Below, piece by piece: positions 18,755 to 30,370 of a DNA stretch of 64,000 nucleotides. The notes beneath the pieces were generated by a model that was given only the letters and a program-made list of their open reading frames with translations, was not told the origin of the DNA and made no database searches. A program made the position numbers and the translations under genes. The DNA lies in contig VNKQ01000003.1 of assembly GCA_016508695.1 (NCBI GenBank), positions 1,736,001 through 1,800,000 on the forward strand, in the 5' to 3' direction. Source of the DNA: Hyphodiscus hymeniophilus (Eukaryota; Ascomycota; Leotiomycetes; Helotiales; Hyphodiscaceae). The number at the start of each line of letters is the position of its first letter. Positions within the stretch are counted from its first letter, which is position 1.

Positions 18755-21550
18755 TTACTCGTCCTTTTCCTCATAAAGCTTTAGCAACGCCGGCTTGAAC
18801 GCCTCCACTTTCGCAATGTCACCAATTCTGACCCGCATGTAATCGAACGCAACAATGACCACCTGATCATGCCCATCACGCTCTTCCATGACAGGAATCT
18901 TCTGATACCGTTGTGAGAAATGTGTTAACAAGATACGTCGTGCATTCATCTGCCGTCCCACTTCGATCGCTTCCGAGGTTGTAGAATGCTTCTTGGCAAG
19001 GGCATCGCCTTTCAGTTCATCATCGAAAGTAGCTTCGTGGATCAAGAGTGTAGCGCCTTCACCAAGTCGCGCAAACTTCTCAGATGGACGACAGTCACCG
19101 GAGTAAGCCACTTTGAATCCGTTCGGGAATTGAAAAACCACAGCCATCGCACCATTGCAGTGTTTAACTCCACATGCTTTGATGCAGCTAAGACCGAAGG
19201 ATTTTTCCTTTTCCTTATCGAAGTAATATTCCAGAATACCACTCTGGAAGCCCATTGGAATGGGCATGACTCGACTGTGGCCGTAATCTTCCACTTGAGC
19301 GTATTCCCGAAGCCAGGACTGCATCTCCGGCTCAGATGCCACAATGAGCTTATTGGCTTTTGTCCGTTCATCGTCTCTTGTATACTCATTCCACGCTCTA
19401 ATAACCGAAGCTGTGCCAAGATGGTGATCAGCGTGCAGATGGCTGATCCAGATTACTTTGAGTTCGCGAAGTACTTCTGGTAGCTCTGAGCCAAAAACTC
19501 TTTGCAGCTGTCCAAGTGTGTTCTCACCGCAATCAAAGAGGTAGTTGCCAAAACCAGGTACACGTAGTAAGGTCGCCGAGACATTTCTGTACTTTGATGG
19601 TAACGCAGAGCCGGTACCAAGAGTAATGACTTCAGCGTCTTTGCTGGGAATGTCCTTTTGATGCTCTTCTAGCTTCTCCAGATATTCCTTGGTGGTAATT
19701 TCCTCTCTAGCTTTGACTGCCAGGGCATCGACCTCAGGTGAAGCTTCTTCTACGACTTTAGCGGTGTCGAGGTAGTGGACAATCTTGTCGTCCTGAATTT
19801 CGAAACGAGGTTCAAGGATAAATGTCTTTCCAATGCGTGCTATCTCGTAAGGCGCATCTTTCTGGGGGATTCCTTGTACCGTGTTACTGTGTACTGGAAT
19901 CGGAAATCGGTCCGGATCGAGTAAATGAAGACGGATTGCTTGTGAAGCAGGCGATTCCAGAGCAAGATAGTTAGAGCACACTTCCTTGGAGGAGACAACA
20001 TGTTTTAGCTTGTCGTGATTTCTCATGAAATCTTGAAGCCTCGAGTCTTGAACGACACCAGGGCCGAGGATCCATATGACCACACCAATGCCGCTCATGA
20101 CTTCCTGGGAAGACCACTCTTTGCGACGAAGCAAAGGTTCTAAATATGAAAGGTTTGGTAGTTCGATGATTGCAAAGCCGCCACCCTCTTTGCCTGGGGC
20201 AATCACTTGATCAGGAGTAACGACAGTTCCGTCCTTGAGGGTATAGCTCTGACCAAGTGTTAATTGCCTGAAAGCAGGGCCAGGAGGAACCCCTAGCGCA
20301 ATGGCACCTTTGGCGTCGAACTTTCCTCTTTGTGGATGATTCTTGATGAAGTAACAAATGGAGGCGGCAGAAGGTGTGGTAGGAGGAAGTGAAGTGACCA
20401 TCGCTCCAGGCCAAGGATTTCGCACCAGAACCTCGATATCAGGAACTTCCTTCCCTTCCTCTGGCATTGGTCTAGTGTACTTTTCTATCTTGCCTTGTTC
20501 ATTGCGGATGAAGATATTGGGGTTCCCTTCAACCTCGGACAGCTTTCTTTTGAACAGTGCATCAAGTCGCCATTCTGAGTCGAACATATCCGCTACAACA
20601 GCTCTACGCATCTCATCGTGTACATCCTCGTCTGCCTGTGTTGCCTTTTTCCCGTTCGCAGAATCCGACTCAAAATCATCGTGGCTTCTTTTTCTTGGAG
20701 TTTGCGTTTGCTCCTCCGGCTCAATAACCATAGCCCAGACCTTAAGCATATCGTCTTTCCAAGTAGGCTTCCAATCCGGTTTCGGCGTATCTTGGCCAGA
20801 CCGAAACTCCTGCGTATGAATCGGCAGACCTTTCCTGAAAATGAATCGTCTCGCAGTAGCCAGCAGATGTGTCAGGTTCTTTCCCCCATGTATATTCAAC
20901 CAATGCTTCTCCAATTCTTGATCCTTCCCTTCCTTCTCCATCCTCGTAGCTCGCTGCGTCTCTCTCGAATAATTCGAAGCATCCGCAATGGTGAGAACTG
21001 TACCCATGACCCCTCCAGCAGAAGCCCAATCAATTTTGCCAGTCAAGAAAATATCTCCCACCTTCACCAACCCCAGCTTCCTCTGCACAGCGGCCCTTTG
21101 TGTTCCCTCCGCAACATTGCCAATCAAGTAACGCTTATTGTCGAAATGGAGTAGGAGAGTCGTTCCAGGCGTATCCGCGGTGGGTGTGCTCAGAAATTGA
21201 ACCACACACTTCATCCTGGTTGCGCTCCAATGGCTGAATGCAGTACTGCGTCCACTGATGTACAGCTCGCGGTTGCGGAGGTAGTTTGGTACCCAGATGT
21301 CTCCGACGCTGTTGATGCTACTCCGCTCCTTCTTCCGTGGGAGAACAAACTCTGGGGTTGATCCGGGACCACGCCAATCGCCACGTATACGTAGGCCTGG
21401 CACAACTCTGTCTTTGGTAGGGTCTAATTCCTGGTTATTGAACCACTTTTCGGGCTTCTTGATCAAGGTTTGTCCGATCGTACCAAGCTGACCATCCAAA
21501 GCTGCTTTGCGGATGAGAAAGTCCTTGGCCGCTCTGGAAGCTTTACTCAT
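18755..21550 (-). CDS. TRZ1: Long-form tRNase Z (3' tRNA processing endonuclease, ELAC2 type)
   Basis: Cuts 3' trailers from precursor tRNAs in nucleus and mitochondria so that CCA can be added. Uninterrupted 931-aa ORF with the two-lobe ELAC2 layout. A degenerate metallo-beta-lactamase half begins near residue 113 (MKCVVQFLSTPTADTPG, then LLHFDNKRYLIGNVAEGTQR). A linker follows. The catalytic half begins near residue 640 (VITLGTGSALPSKYRN). It carries the metal-binding HLHADHHLG motif (about residue 703), VAYSGDCRPSE, and the late His in LTHFSQRYQ. About 112 residues precede the usual N-terminus of fungal long tRNase Z. They are basic and could include a mitochondrial targeting signal, with the Met at 21214 starting a shorter form (inference). 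Confidence 0.95.
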   Translation of the reverse strand: MSKASRAAKDFLIRKAALDGQLGTIGQTLIKKPEKWFNNQELDPTKDRVVPGLRIRGDWRGPGSTPEFVLPRKKERSSINSVGDIWVPNYLRNRELYISGRSTAFSHWSATRMKCVVQFLSTPTADTPGTTLLLHFDNKRYLIGNVAEGTQRAAVQRKLGLVKVGDIFLTGKIDWASAGGVMGTVLTIADASNYSRETQRATRMEKEGKDQELEKHWLNIHGGKNLTHLLATARRFIFRKGLPIHTQEFRSGQDTPKPDWKPTWKDDMLKVWAMVIEPEEQTQTPRKRSHDDFESDSANGKKATQADEDVHDEMRRAVVADMFDSEWRLDALFKRKLSEVEGNPNIFIRNEQGKIEKYTRPMPEEGKEVPDIEVLVRNPWPGAMVTSLPPTTPSAASICYFIKNHPQRGKFDAKGAIALGVPPGPAFRQLTLGQSYTLKDGTVVTPDQVIAPGKEGGGFAIIELPNLSYLEPLLRRKEWSSQEVMSGIGVVIWILGPGVVQDSRLQDFMRNHDKLKHVVSSKEVCSNYLALESPASQAIRLHLLDPDRFPIPVHSNTVQGIPQKDAPYEIARIGKTFILEPRFEIQDDKIVHYLDTAKVVEEASPEVDALAVKAREEITTKEYLEKLEEHQKDIPSKDAEVITLGTGSALPSKYRNVSATLLRVPGFGNYLFDCGENTLGQLQRVFGSELPEVLRELKVIWISHLHADHHLGTASVIRAWNEYTRDDERTKANKLIVASEPEMQSWLREYAQVEDYGHSRVMPIPMGFQSGILEYYFDKEKEKSFGLSCIKACGVKHCNGAMAVVFQFPNGFKVAYSGDCRPSEKFARLGEGATLLIHEATFDDELKGDALAKKHSTTSEAIEVGRQMNARRILLTHFSQRYQKIPVMEERDGHDQVVIVAFDYMRVRIGDIAKVEAFKPALLKLYEEKDE

Positions 21551-21983
21551 GAAGTTATATTAATGTCATGTCATGGTTATACGCTGATTGACTTTCGAAA
21601 TATACCAAAAATTTCGAGGCTCCATGCAGGGCTTCGTCGGGAGATGACTCAGCGAGTCACAGGCAAACAATCTCAGCCTCGCTGTAAGGCTCAATCACAA
21701 CGAACCAGATGGCTCTGTCAAATGTTTTCACGAGTGATGGCAATTATGCATATTCAGTTCATCGCATTGCGTTGCGTTGACTCGTAGTCTTGAGATTCTC
21801 TACGATCGATCCGAATAATACCATCCAGAACAAAGTCCGGGGTATCATCAGACAATTATAAGCTCAACACGATATCAACTGCCCATATTCTCTTGAACCA
21901 ACAGTGATGCGATCCAATCAAATGCTGCTGAAATACCGCCCCGTTACCCTATTACGCCAGTCATTTTTCATCAATCATCGCTC
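21551..21983. other. Spacer upstream of TRZ1
   Basis: 433 bp between the stop of the LAMMER kinase gene and the start of the tRNase Z gene, both on the minus strand. It contains the TRZ1 promoter. No other feature is visible. Confidence 0.5.
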
Positions 21984-24313
21984 TCAATGACGATAGCCAT
22001 TGTGCCTTGGCACCGGCGGCGCTGTTGCCGCTGCTGCTTCCTCAGCTGCCTGTAGTCTTTGTATTCGTATTTTGGTAGCCTCTGTTCCATCGTCTGCTTG
22101 TGCCTTTGACTTGAACCAGGGATGTTGTAGGGCCTGTTTGGCAGTAATCCGCTGCGCTGGGTCGTAGACAAATATTTGCTTCAGCAGATCGAGAAAGTTT
22201 TTGCAGAATGGTGTGTTATCGGGGATGATTTCCTAGTTACTGTTAGTTCTGATCTGTACCTGGAGGATGCCTCTTACCTCTAGTCGCTTCATTGCCTTCA
22301 CAAATCTCCTCGAAGCACGAGTAGTATCTTGTTGTGGGTAATCCAGCTTTAATCGCTTGAAGAACCTTTGGGAGAACGTTAGCAAATGTCATCTTGATCA
22401 GAATAATGTGCATACTTGGAGGCTGAGTTTCCACCATTTCGTTTCGACATCTGGTTGACTGCCTGGATAAGAGCCGTATTGATCTTCTTTCCACAGACAG
22501 CTTCGATCATAGCGAGGTGTTCCAGATTGTCATGTGTTTGGAATAAGGCATCGCCTGTGAAAAACTCCACAAGAATGCAGCCAATGCTCCATATATCACA
22601 CGGAAAAGACCACCCAAGACCGAGGATGATTTCAGGTGCCCGATAATGACGAGTCGACACGACTGAAGAGTGATACTCATCCTGGAACGTTGCAGAGCCG
22701 AAGTCAATGAGCCGAATCTCAGTATCTAGCAGAACTTTACGTTGTGCAGCTTGTCGGTTTACGGTTGTGGAGGATGATGGGATTCTTCGGCTATAAGTGA
22801 AAGCTTGGTATGCATTGTCAACCAGAAGGATATTTTCTGGCTTCAGATCTGTATGAATCAAGTTGAGGTCATGAAGAACTAGAAAGGACGGTCAGCTTAA
22901 GGCATGTAAAAGGCGTTGCGGATGAGACTCACAAGCCACGCTGGTGAAGAGTTGTCTAGCGAAGTTTTGTATTTGGCTGTTCGGGAAGGGCACAAATTGG
23001 TTTGCTTTCAGAAAGTCAAACACACTCTGGCCGAGGAGGTCCATGACGATGCATATGTGACCGCGGAAGTCGAAACAGTCTCGAAGGTGTATACATCTGT
23101 TCCGGTTGTCATGATCATTTGCCTTAAGTGTTGAGAGCACCCGGAGCTCTATTCGTGAAGCATCGCGGTACTTCTGGACAGATCTGATAATCTTCACAGC
23201 GACAAACTTCTCTCGTCTTTTGTCTCTGGCTTTGACAACTTTGCCAAATGTTCCTTGTCCGAGTAATGAGACGATCTCATCTGTTTCATGGTCAGCACTG
23301 TGTTATTGTGAACAGACATCCTGAGCCTACATCTTTCGGTCAGGTCCTTTCCTTCTACCACTTTGTAGTGCCCATCTTCATCATCTACTTGTTCATGCTT
23401 TCTTTCAGAGTTCTGCAGATTGATCAGCACATGGCAGGGGCGGGGAAGGAATTGTCGGCCTTACATCTGCGACCTGCTTAACTTGAACATCTGGCGCCTT
23501 TACGGGTGGATGTGGTGGAGGCTGATAGTCGGAGAAGCCACTATTTGCTTCGAGTTCTCGCCTTTTCGCCTCATTCGCAAGTTGAAGTCGAGTCGCTGTG
23601 CGTTTCCGTTTCTGTCCAGGTTGTACCTCTACAGCCTCATATCCATTCTGCCCATTCGAAGAATGCGACCCTAATGATGTGGCAGCAGTTGTATGTATGG
23701 CAGATGTAGTCCGGTCCGTTGATATAGTTGAGCCGGAGGCAGAATTCTCATACTGGGGGCTTTGACGGTTGGAACGAGGTGCGACTTGATACACTGGATC
23801 GTAGGCCAAGCCAACATCATCACGCTTTCTCTTCTTCGCTGCATGCCGACTGCTCCCTCCATTGACTGCGGCATTTGTTTGACCGATCAGAGCAGCAGAG
23901 GGTGATCGTTCAGGGGATGGAGAATCATCGATGACAATAACCTCTTTAGGAAGGCCATTTTCGTAAAATTTGTCCCAGTCTGGTTCTCGCACTTCGCGAG
24001 ACCGTTGTCTTTTCTTAGATAGCATCTTAGAACCCATTGCTGTGGCCGGCATAGCGGTTTGTATCGATTCGGTTTCGGAGGGTGATTGTGTCGAGGGTTG
24101 ACCGGGTTGTGGGGGGTCAGCTAGTCCGATACTCTTCGATAACGTGCCAGAATTACTCGACAGAGTCGGGAGGTGGTATGGGGAGCCTCCTAAAGGCCTT
24201 GCGCCTTTCAAGAGCGAATTGTTTGGCCGATAGCCAGTGCTTGTTTGATAGTTCGAGTGATGGGAGTATCCGAAGGTGGGATTTTGCGGCGGTAGAGTCG
24301 ATGCCTGTGACAT
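21984..24313 (-). CDS. KNS1: LAMMER (CLK-type) dual-specificity protein kinase
   Basis: LAMMER kinases phosphorylate SR splicing factors and other nuclear targets. Exons on the minus strand: 24313-23465, 23412-23331, 23280-22933, 22878-22416, 22365-22278, 22232-21984; they sum to 692 aa. Residues 1-300 are disordered and rich in Ser, Pro and Gln, with basic patches (KKRQR, KKRKRD) that suggest nuclear import. The kinase domain starts near residue 311 with [16 protein letters not shown], the glycine loop. It continues with VAVKII (catalytic Lys), HTDLKPEN (catalytic loop, Thr in place of the common Arg, as in this family), LIDFGSA and YRAPEIILG. The LAMMER signature appears as EHLAMIEAV (about residue 547). 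The domain closes with [13 protein letters not shown]. The introns are 45-54 nt with good signals. Yeast Kns1 and fission yeast Lkh1 are the named relatives. Confidence 0.96.
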
Positions 24314-25787
24314 TTGGAGTAGGTAACGGGGGCGTTGCCAGTAGGCTCAGACCACGAATCTGGACAATGGCTCACTAATGTGATCCACGGTGGCAGATTG
24401 GTGATATGCCACCTGCAGAGTCAACTACAGTGGTGTTGTTGCTGTGCTATTGTTGAAATCGATGCCAAATGCCTTGAGTGATCTCAAGGGTTGACGTTGT
24501 TTGGCCGGTCGGGAGGCGCGTTTCTGAACTACGGGAGATGCGGTGAATTTAGACTCGAGTCTGCATCTCCGAGTATAAGTTCGCAGGTAGACGTCCGGTG
24601 TTTGCAGAGTTCGGGTGAACAACAAGATGGCATCAAATTGTAGCGATGATGCGTCCTATGGCTGTGGTTTGTCTTCCATCTTCTTGAGTCGGATGGGTTT
24701 GGAAGGCTTGCCTCGCTTGGAGCCACTAGGTATTCACGCTCAGCGACTCACCAATACAAACTTCGGATCACTTCCTTCACTTCTTCAACTACAATTTCTG
24801 CATTCTATTGCTCTTGTTCAATTGGATATGACACTGTATCTTAAACATAGTGTTCCACTCCATGGAACTCGCGGATTCGAACTATAATTTATCCTAACTC
24901 CGGGAGTGAGTGGTTTGGGGGGCAGCAAGATCACGCATTTCCCCTCACCAATCTTAGAAACCCTAGATATCGAACCCTTCTGCAAAACAATACCCATTTG
25001 ACGCCATATGCGATGTACAAATGACGACCCTACTTCTGCTCACTTGGACATATTAGGTACGCCACCCTTCCGCCTTGGGCGACTCACTTGTATTGATCCA
25101 TCCCATATTTCCCGGCTACCAACTTTATAAATCGGTGATTTGAAGCGTTTCCGAACAAATGAGAAAAATAAGCATAAAACAACCAATAGAACGGCCGTGC
25201 CATAAAATATCACTAAGAAAGCCCTGCGGGTTTTCGCTCTCAGAAACAGTCCTAAATTTCCTACCAGACTCGGCCGACCCCTCAGCGTAAATTCCCAGTC
25301 AGTGGCAAATGTTGCCGTAAGCCACGGACGATCCTTTTACCATCAAATAACTGTACACATCCTGGAACCATTTGAATCAGGAGCTTCTTATTAGATATCT
25401 GGTACTCCAGTCTCGGGGCTGTCATGGTGAATGACTGACGAAAGGTTTGATCACCGCAATTGTCAAGTTGTGCCAATATTAATTTCTTTGTTAGATGGTG
25501 ATGGAGATGTTGATTACGTGATGAGCATGCATTTCAGGGGTTCGAGTCGAGGCACAGCGAGGTGTTGAAGTTTCTGGAGAACGTATCTGCATTTCTTGCT
25601 ATTTGCAACGCCCTTTCTATCGCACAATTTATCGTGAAAGGTCCTTCGTCCAGAAACTGGTTTATGCAAAGACACGAATCGAAGGTAAAAATCGCTCTTG
25701 TTGTGATATGGGACAGTCTCTGTTAAGAAGATTGAAGCTTGCGCTTTCTCGTATCCCGCGAGGCTGGAAAGCTGGTGTCGAGTCTGC
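24314..25787. other. Intergenic region upstream of the LAMMER kinase gene
   Basis: A 1.47 kb spacer holding the kinase promoter and the sideroflexin 3' region. The ORFs inside start at non-ATG codons or match nothing I know. Confidence 0.5.
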
Positions 25788-27005
25788 TCATATGCCTCTG
25801 TTGAACACAACCTTCCCACCATCTCCACCCTTGCCCCAGAATTCTTCCTCCAAGCTTTTAGCATCCACAGCCTGTCTCTGAGGGAATGCAGCCAAAGCCA
25901 ACGGTAGAGCAAATACACTGGTAGTCAGAATCAAACCCAAATTGACTGGTAACGTGAGTCTGGGGTTCTTCTTCAGCCACTCTTGCTTTTGGAGTCTGAC
26001 CAAGATCAATGGTGGGAGCACCATGATTGGGGAACTATTGAGGACCCTACTGAGAGCAGTCTCAGAAACGGCGAGAGTGGCAGCTTTCTTGCTCTTCCCT
26101 AGAGAAGCCACTGATGATTCCGACTTACCCTCTGCCACAAGATTGGCTTTGTCGGATTCGGAAAGAACTGGATATACATCAATTCCTCGTCTGATCTCCT
26201 CCCCACGCATCAAGAATACATTTAAAGCTCCAGCACTTGCGACAGCAGCAAATGGTACCAATCTTGTAAGGATTGTCTTTGTAGCTGGGCTCACTCGCTT
26301 TAATCGTGGGACGAGGGCATTGAGACCTAATGCGACGGAACACGAAGCACCAACAGCCAGGAAGTATGATTGTGTAATTTTCGAGAAGGATAATGGGGTG
26401 GACTTATTGGCGTTGGCGTTATTGATGGCAACATTAAGGGATTGGTTGGTGATTTGCCAGAGGAGAGTACCGGTTGTCTATTAACTGTTAGGAATGGGCT
26501 GCCGGAGAGGATAATGACACTGACTTGAAGACCAGGTGTGAGCATGCCAGCCGTGACCACCAAATTTGATATAACAAAGCAAGACATGCGAAATGGAAGA
26601 AAGACGGGTTCTCCGGTATCTGCAGATGTCAATCAGCATACCCCCCCCTCCAAAAAGCCACCCATCCCATCACCCACCTGGGTGTAAAGTCGAATCGACG
26701 ATTTTCTTCGCTTTCCACAGCTCTGCATCCATGTTTCCAATCTTCCCCTGCTTGTACGCTGCGACCAGATTCTTCGCATGCTCTAAGCCTTTCGAATTGA
26801 CTAGGAGAGTTCTGCTCGAATCTTAGCTTGGGTTCAACGAGGATGGGCTGAGATGCAAAGAACACGGGCATGATGCACCTTTCAAAAAGGAGCCTTCTCA
26901 CCTAGGATCTGAGATATCGGCGGAATGGCGTACTCGTCCCCAATATGTGCTGAGATCGTATTGGGAAGCTGGTAGCTCACGATTGCCTGGTAGAGAGGCA
27001 GACAT
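25788..27005 (-). CDS. FSF1: Sideroflexin (mitochondrial serine/amino-acid transporter family)
   Basis: Inner-membrane mitochondrial carrier; the family includes the human serine transporter SFXN1. Minus-strand exons: 27005-26902, 26811-26678, 26619-26525, 26477-25788; they give 340 aa, the usual length plus a few residues. The N-terminus reads MSASLPGNRELPASQYDLST. The conserved STLHPDTGEPVFLPFRMS block (the HPDT motif) follows, and then about five hydrophobic segments. Among these are SCFVISNLVVTAGML, FLAVGASCSVALGLNALVP and LVPFAAVASAGALNVFLMR. NLGLILTTSVFALPLALAAF is near the C-terminus. The introns are 90, 58 and 47 nt with clear AG acceptors. The conserved VLSESDKANLV region is intact. 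Confidence 0.95.
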
Positions 27006-27881
27006 GGTGGACGAAAGTATGAGGTCGGTTGCTATGCAAAGCTAGAAATGATAAATCTGCGAACAATTGTACTTCTCAGACCCAGACTGAATGGCTTCTT
27101 GCAGAAGAACAGTGCTGGGGGTGAGAATGTTTAATTGAACGCAGAGGGCGGTGACAAAAAGAAGCTCTGTGGACCAAATTATCTTGGGTTTCGGCAAGGC
27201 TGCGTACCGTACGGTTGGAGCTCGCTTGACAACCTCGCAGCAACAAATCAGGAGCCCACCCTGTTGAATAGAGATGGGAATTACCAAAATACATCATGCT
27301 ACGACTATTGATTCTTCGATGAAGGGATCGTTATTCCAGATCTCCCTTCCTAAAAAGCAAAGCTGATTCCTGCGCCAGGTGAATTGGACAAAACTCAGCA
27401 TCTTGAATTCTGCTTGAAAGATTTCGGCTACGCCCACTTCGATGAGCGTTAGTTCTCTGGAGATTGGAATCTCAGACTTCCATTTAGTAGACTCTGTTTC
27501 CTTTCCTGTCTTATCTTAGGGATCGCGAGAAGAGGTCGCAGCCACAAGGGGCTTAGACTTCCATTACACACCTCTGACCTTTATCTCTATTCAAGGCAGT
27601 GAGAGGTAATCAGTGATCATTCGCCGCAATGCCGTTGACATAAATTGTTGGATTGTAGAAGGATTTCTTCTACCGGGGGCCTTCCTCTCTTGAGTACTCA
27701 TGCTGAGCTTTTGATAATAGAATTTGCCTCTGTGACAAATATTTCCGTTGTCATTTGACTGACTTGACAGCCTCGCGGTCTACTACACAAACCCCGAATT
27801 TTGATCATTTCACGCACCTGTAATACTGTAACCCCCGCCTACGTCTCCACTTAGCAGACAGCATCAATATCTCTCACCATC
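27006..27881. other. Divergent promoter region, sideroflexin / Bbc1-like gene
   Basis: 876 bp between two divergently transcribed genes. No conserved ORF. No recognised regulatory site beyond pyrimidine-rich stretches before the 27882 start. Confidence 0.5.
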
Positions 27882-30370
27882 ATGTCCGGCTTCAGGGATA
27901 TTGCGAAGGGAGGCTGGCACCCGAAGGGTAAAGACGGAAAGTCCAAGGAGAGCTGGAGAGGAGACTTCAAAGGGATAGATCAAATTGCGGTATGGAGGGG
28001 CAAAGGCAGAGATCCGAATGCAAAGGATGAAGACGAACACATCTCACGGCCAATATCTACCTTGAAGGACCCGGCAGCTTTTGGACCGCCACCGAAAAAT
28101 GTCAATTACCATGGAGGTGCTGCTTTGCCAAACCAAATTACACCGGATACAAGAGGTTGGGGAGCGCCTTTGTCGAAAGGAGAACTAGAAGCAAAGCAGC
28201 TGGCAAAGGAGGAAGAAGACCGAAGGCAGGCGGAAGAAGCGGCAAAACCAATAGGCCCTCCAATACCGTATCGAAAGGATACAACAGGGCTCTCAACCGC
28301 ACATCTGCCTCCTCCACCAGGCCGAAAGGATGGAGCGGATGGCCGAAGTCCTGGTCCTACACCAGCAGCTAACACATCAAAGCCAAGGCTTCCTCCACGA
28401 TTACCACCAAGGCAGGACTCGAAGCCAGCTCTCTCCCCTGCTGCTGGTGCATCGGATGCTCATAAAAGCATACTGAATCAAGATTCTCTGAACAGGTTGG
28501 GTGCGGCGGGTATCTCGGTACCTGGCTTTGGTGTTGTAAATAAGCCAAAAGCACCTCTACCTCCACCAGCCCCATCATCTCCCTCTCGAAGTCCGGCGCC
28601 AACTCAGTCATCTACAGGTGATATTTCACAATTGAACGAGCTTCAATCACGCTTCTCCCGTCTCTCCTCGAAACCCCCCAAACCTGAAGCCCCGAGCCAA
28701 GGAACAACGTTTGCTCAAAAACAAGCTGCCCTAAAGACAGCATCTTCATTCAGAAACGATCCCTCGTCAATCTCGCTGAGTGACGCACGGTCTGCGGCCA
28801 ATACGGCAAAGAACTTTCGAGAGCGGCATGGAGAGCAGGTTAAATCGGGGTGGCAGTCGGCGAATACGCTGAATGCCAAGTATGGTATTACAGACAAGGT
28901 TGACTCACATGGTGGAGGTAATACTGTAGCGCCTGTGCCAGACGTCGGTATTGACACGAGGGATAACACGCTGGGCCCAGAGCATGGAGTGCCAGGAAAG
29001 AAGAAGCCTCCACCACCTCCGATCAAGAGGGCCGACTTGGCTTTAAGCCCTGCGATCCAGACAGGAGTGCCGCCTCCCATACCTTTATCCAGTAAACCAA
29101 GACCTCAAGTAAGTATTATGGAGGATTGTGGAGCATTTTCATGACTGTCTACATACAAATGTATGTCTTTCCTTCCGTCAAATATTGTATTCCATACACC
29201 GATTGTGAGTCTTCTTTCGTCACTGATGGAAGTCAGCGTCATGACGGAAGCTACATCACAAAGCAAACAAGGATGTAAAGAAAAAGATGCAGCGATGACT
29301 GTCACTAATCGACCTTCTGTGCTTATTGGCAACTATTTAAGTCAATGAGACACCGCTCTCTCTTTTTCACAATGCTTGAACAGTATGAACAGAGACAAGA
29401 AACCGGGCAGTCAACGAGCAGCTTCCAGATTTCAACCCCGTTCTCACAATCATGACTCTAGAGGAAACAGGCTAATTGCGCAGCCAAGCAGATCTCCTGA
29501 GCCACGAGTCCAAATGGAAGACTTAGATCTCGATCTTAAGTCTCTTTGGTTTACGAAACAGCCTGTGGCCTTCCCTCCAGCTTCAATCAACCGTCTCCCT
29601 GGCTCGAGAACTTACGCATCCTCGTCAGGTTGGTCTTCTACCGGAGTCCGGAAAACGTACACTTTCATCGGTGCCATTCGTGATACGACAACATTAGGAA
29701 CTACGATCGTACGTTTGACCTGGGATGGTAGCAACCCTGGCGTTACGGTGAAGGCTCAGCAACGACATGTCCCTCCGCCGAGAAAACTCAGTAGGAGTGA
29801 GCTGGAGGCTTATAGAGACCAGTAAGTGCATGTTCGCACCATTTGGAGACTCATTCTAAGAAAGCAAGGTACTCGGACGCAGTCGCAGCCTGGAGCGAGT
29901 CCCAAATAGGCAGGCAAGTCGGTAATGGTGAATGTTGGACACTGGCCAACAACGCTCTTATTGCAGTCGGTGGTCAGTGCTCATCTCGAGGCCAAGTGCC
30001 TTGCATGCCCTCACAGTCATATACCCATGGCCATATTGTCTATTCCTTTATCCCTGCGAAATCTCCTTACCCTGAGCCCAGGGGCGGACTTCTAGAAGCT
30101 GGTATTGCAAGGGGTGACATCATCCAACTTTTGAGTGCGCACTTCAAGTCTCCAGATGGTGGTCAAAAATGGGCTGGTGCCCCCGATCATACGGCTGTCA
30201 TTACAGGCGTAGGGCCAAATGAGGTCTTGAGGGTTGTAGAGTCTAATGCGGGTGGCGTTAAGACAGTCCAAAAGGGAGAGTACAATATGAAGGAGATGGT
30301 CAAGGGAGAAGTGCGTATTTTTAGAGCTGTAGGCACAGATTGGGCCGGGGAATTGGATCCTAAATGGTAA
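27882..30370 (+). CDS. Bbc1/Aim3-like actin-patch protein with cysteine-protease-fold C-terminus
   Basis: Bbc1 and Aim3 are yeast cortical actin-patch proteins; filamentous fungi have one related gene. Proposed exons: 27882-29108, 29484-29821, 29869-30370, giving 688 aa. The first intron (29109-29483, 375 nt) starts GTAAGT and ends GCTAATTGCGCAG. That acceptor is the one that keeps the frame and joins SKPRPQ to PSRSPEPRVQ. The N-terminus MSGFRDIAKGGWHPKGKDG with KESWRGDFKGI is conserved. The middle (about 90-410) is disordered and rich in polyproline SH3-ligand motifs (PPLPPP, PPPPPIK). The C-terminal domain (about 420-688) holds GNGECWTLANNAL (Cys near 544), APDHTAVITG (His near 629) and VVESNAGG (Asn near 647). 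This is the order of a papain/NlpC-like active site. Catalysis has not been shown to my knowledge. Confidence 0.85.

Noticed and set aside
24425..24625. Possible upstream ORF of the LAMMER kinase mRNA
   Set aside because: It begins with TTG rather than ATG and has no supporting feature.
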